Source: Congeria kusceri (Eukaryota > Mollusca > Bivalvia > Myida > Dreissenidae). Taken from it: a stretch of DNA of 64,000 nucleotides. The stretch is taken from the NCBI GenBank assembly GCA_027627225.1, contig CM051034.1, positions 7,292,058 through 7,356,057 on the forward strand, written 5' to 3'. Below are positions 63,201 through 64,000 of the stretch, piece after piece; the stretch's first letter is position 1; each line of letters opens with the position of its first letter. The notes under the pieces are model-generated. The model saw only the letters and a list, made by a program, of their open reading frames with translations, was not told the origin of the DNA and made no database searches. The translations under genes and the position numbers were made by a program.

Positions 63201-63715
63201 AACGACACTATATTTCCAATATATTTCTTTGTCAGTAGTGTTATTTCGCTTCTTTATATACTGGTATAAAATGTATTTTTCTTCTTGTGATATATGAACA
63301 TTGTCAACTTGTCAATCTGTGAACAGGTCCCTTTAAAGTATCACCATTATTCTGAACACTGTTACACCAAACTCCTTGTTATTTCGAAGTTTATGTTTGG
63401 CCCCAATTTTTACCTTCTTCATTCGCTGTTGAATTGTAACTTTGCTATTTCAAATTATCATTATTTAAAACTCATGCATCTGGTCCTGTTTAAAAGTGCA
63501 TTTATCAATTGTTGGTTCAAAGTGCTAATCTTGATGATCAAAATGTACTATTTTTTATCATCTATGCCAGCATATGAGATGTTATATCATTATACGAGTC
63601 TTGCACGTTCGTTGTGATTCCAGCAAGAGAAGCTATTGGCTGAGAGGGGAAAGGGGATCATGATGGATGAAAATGACGCTTTGACGCGAACAGGACACAC
63701 TATCAATGAATACAG
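57059..63715 (+). CDS. EVC2-like: Limbin (EVC2)-like membrane protein, N-terminal part (7 exons, continues past the window)
   Basis: Exons: 57059-57229, 57918-58079, 59171-59384, 60714-60823, 61767-61832, 62704-62838, 63624-63715. All are GT-AG and phase-consistent (0,0,1,0,0,0, then 2 at the edge); 316 residues. Starts with a signal peptide (MPLYVVSTFLLGVALLTGHV). The extracellular part is rich in N-glycosylation sequons (at least ten) and includes IFVDNINDDPVGNVEVEMFL. One transmembrane helix follows (FFMAFILGICLVILGFFIYY) with MIRRKK stop-transfer, then the start of a cytosolic region. The order of segments around the helix resembles my recollection of vertebrate limbin, a ciliary-base partner of EVC in Hedgehog signalling. 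The identity is moderate confidence; the diagnostic coiled-coil part lies beyond the window. The ATG is 11 nt after an apparent acceptor (atttcag, 57,041-57,047), so a 5' untranslated exon probably lies upstream. Confidence 0.72.
57292..57669. mobile_element. MITE with tactgtataagtgg ends
   Basis: Inverted ends tactgtataagtgg (57,292) and ccacttatacagta (57,656-57,669), about 378 bp, in the first intron of the EVC2-like gene. Confidence 0.65.
57918..58079 (+). CDS. EVC2-like exon 2
   Basis: Acceptor tgtttacag and donor tcaa/gtatgg, phase 0 both sides. Codes LAYLADSASADMDKYLITRP, then VEVMGIDVRIHNLSV and RASYTIQ. An open read-through of 207 nt follows and is taken as intron. Confidence 0.8.
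58585..58900. mobile_element. MITE with atgcacctatcaatatttcc ends, copy 2
   Basis: Same orientation as copy 1: atgcacctatcaatattttc at left, aaaatattgataggtgcat at right, with a shared gtctaaatccccacagtggg inner segment. Confidence 0.75.
59171..59384 (+). CDS. EVC2-like exon 3
   Basis: Acceptor tttctttcag and donor acag/gtatta, leaving in phase 1. Codes KTYSSSNADDIFKIQIFVDN and SNLSWSVGNMT, beta-rich extracellular sequence. Confidence 0.82.
59420..60143 (-). mobile_element. Inverted partial copy of the element at 32,132-33,890
   Basis: Complement of 32,132-32,870: the caaatttatgccctttt, cttcaaaactac..aagttattcactt and ggggcatacatcacatcctg words are in reversed order. Truncated 35 bp downstream of the exon 3 donor. 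Confidence 0.75.
60144..60713. other. Intron sequence
   Basis: A short fragment of the 12,053-type element (aagcttcagtaccattagga) lies at about 60,255-60,330; nothing else recognised. Confidence 0.4.
60714..60823 (+). CDS. EVC2-like exon 4
   Basis: Acceptor ttgtgttgtag and donor gatatg/gtaggt. Codes (G)NSSMSGSFLAQVNANTMENG and INYYSCELTYSNSTDM. Confidence 0.82.
60977..61266 (-). mobile_element. MITE with atgcacctatcaatatttcc ends, copy 3 (inverted)
   Basis: Ends gagcacctttcaatattttt and aaaatatttataggtgcat. The inner words are complements of those in copies 1 and 2. Includes a run of 16 G at about 61,002. Confidence 0.7.
61767..61832 (+). CDS. EVC2-like exon 5
   Basis: Acceptor tactccag and donor aaagt/gtgagt. 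22 codons: NSTEWTMDVELCIEAKITIE then QS. Phase 0 both sides. Confidence 0.8.
62073..62560. repeat. Interspersed repeat with ccaatggccgaaggctggcg start
   Basis: A foldback-like start (tagctccaatggccgaaggc), a gtgcgtgcgtgcatg tract, then diverged ~150-bp units ('tttaaacgacat.tcctc', 'ggtcctct..caaa', 'ccgccagag'). Similar in style to the other internal-repeat elements of the window. Confidence 0.5.
62704..62838 (+). CDS. EVC2-like exon 6 (transmembrane helix)
   Basis: Acceptor cttttttgcag and donor ccaat/gtaaga. Codes LLYKHGYTAL, then FFMAFILGICLVILGFFIYY and MIRRKKSISPSRAN. Phase 0 both sides. Confidence 0.87.
62839..63623. other. Intron, nothing recognised
   Basis: AT-rich; the 107-codon open frame at 63,294-63,617 has no family resemblance. 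Confidence 0.5.
63624..63715 (+). CDS. EVC2-like exon 7
   Basis: Acceptor tgattccag and donor acag/gtaggc. Codes QEKLLAERGKGIMMDENDAL then TRTGHTINEY and a split Arg. The gene continues beyond the right edge. Confidence 0.78.
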
Positions 63716-63777
63716 GTAGGCTACACTCCACTACTATTTTGCAGGTTACGAAGTGGTTCAGGTTTAAAGAAATAATA

Positions 63778-64000
63778 TGAGGCGCGTCATAGGAGAACTG
63801 GGCTTAATGCATGTGCGTAAAGTGTCGTCCTGGATTAGCCTGTGCAGTTCGCACAAGCTGCTCGGGGACGGCACTTTCGCTTTTATGGTATTTTCTGTTG
63901 CAAGGAAGTCTCTTCTAAAAATAAATCCACTGTAGGTGGAAAGTGCCATCCTGGATTAGCCTTTGTGGACTGCACAGGCTAATCTGGGACGACACTTTAC
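63778..64000. mobile_element. 261-bp palindromic MITE, cut by the right window edge
   Basis: Starts tgaggcgcgtcataggagaa and shows both inner foldbacks (ggattagcctgtgcagttcg; gactgcacaggctaat). The last ~40 bp are outside the window. It lies 62 bp after exon 7 of the EVC2-like gene. Confidence 0.8.

Overview
The window is eukaryotic nuclear DNA. It is AT-rich, its genes are split by GT-AG introns, and it is crowded with foldback mobile elements and minisatellites. One element, a 261-bp palindromic MITE with the core attagcctgtgcagt, occurs here as two complete copies, a half copy and two copies cut by the window edges. To my knowledge this family is abundant in heterodont bivalves such as the zebra mussel (Dreissena); that placement is from memory and was not searched. 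About one third of the window (roughly 21 kb) is tandem repeat.

Layout. 1-14,735: a 43-bp minisatellite (about 263 copies) followed by a related 45-bp minisatellite. The two are separated by a 1.95-kb insertion with inverted ends that has a second element nested in it. 14,823-20,648 (+): the last five coding exons of an ENTPD4/7-type nucleoside diphosphatase. A 27-bp minisatellite sits in its last intron, so the arrays at 1-14.7 kb probably lie in an upstream intron. 20.6-36.5 kb: intergenic, with several foldback elements and a 94-copy 58-bp satellite. 36,549-47,951 (-): twelve exons of an R3HCC1/R3HCC1L-type gene; all twelve junction phases agree. Two 33-bp minisatellites lie in one of its introns and a third 33-bp array lies in another. 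48-57 kb: intergenic, with tandem retrocopies inside a 3.7-kb inverted repeat. 57,059 to past the right edge (+): the 5' seven coding exons of a secreted or membrane protein that resembles limbin (EVC2).

The three genes are not a pathway. ENTPD4/7 is a Golgi/lysosomal nucleotidase. R3HCC1L is a probable RNA-associated protein. EVC2 works at the ciliary base in Hedgehog signalling. The ENTPD-R3HCC1 neighbourhood is nevertheless notable, because human ENTPD4 lies close to R3HCC1 (8p21) and ENTPD7 lies near R3HCC1L (10q24).

The most unusual signal is that minisatellites here carry or flank copies of real splice junctions. In the R3HCC1L gene a 33-bp array repeats the exon's own splice donor about 19 times, with a period divisible by three. 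In the ENTPD gene the last exon's acceptor and first codons are duplicated on the far side of the 27-bp array, forming a possible alternative last exon that would remove the C-terminal membrane anchor.
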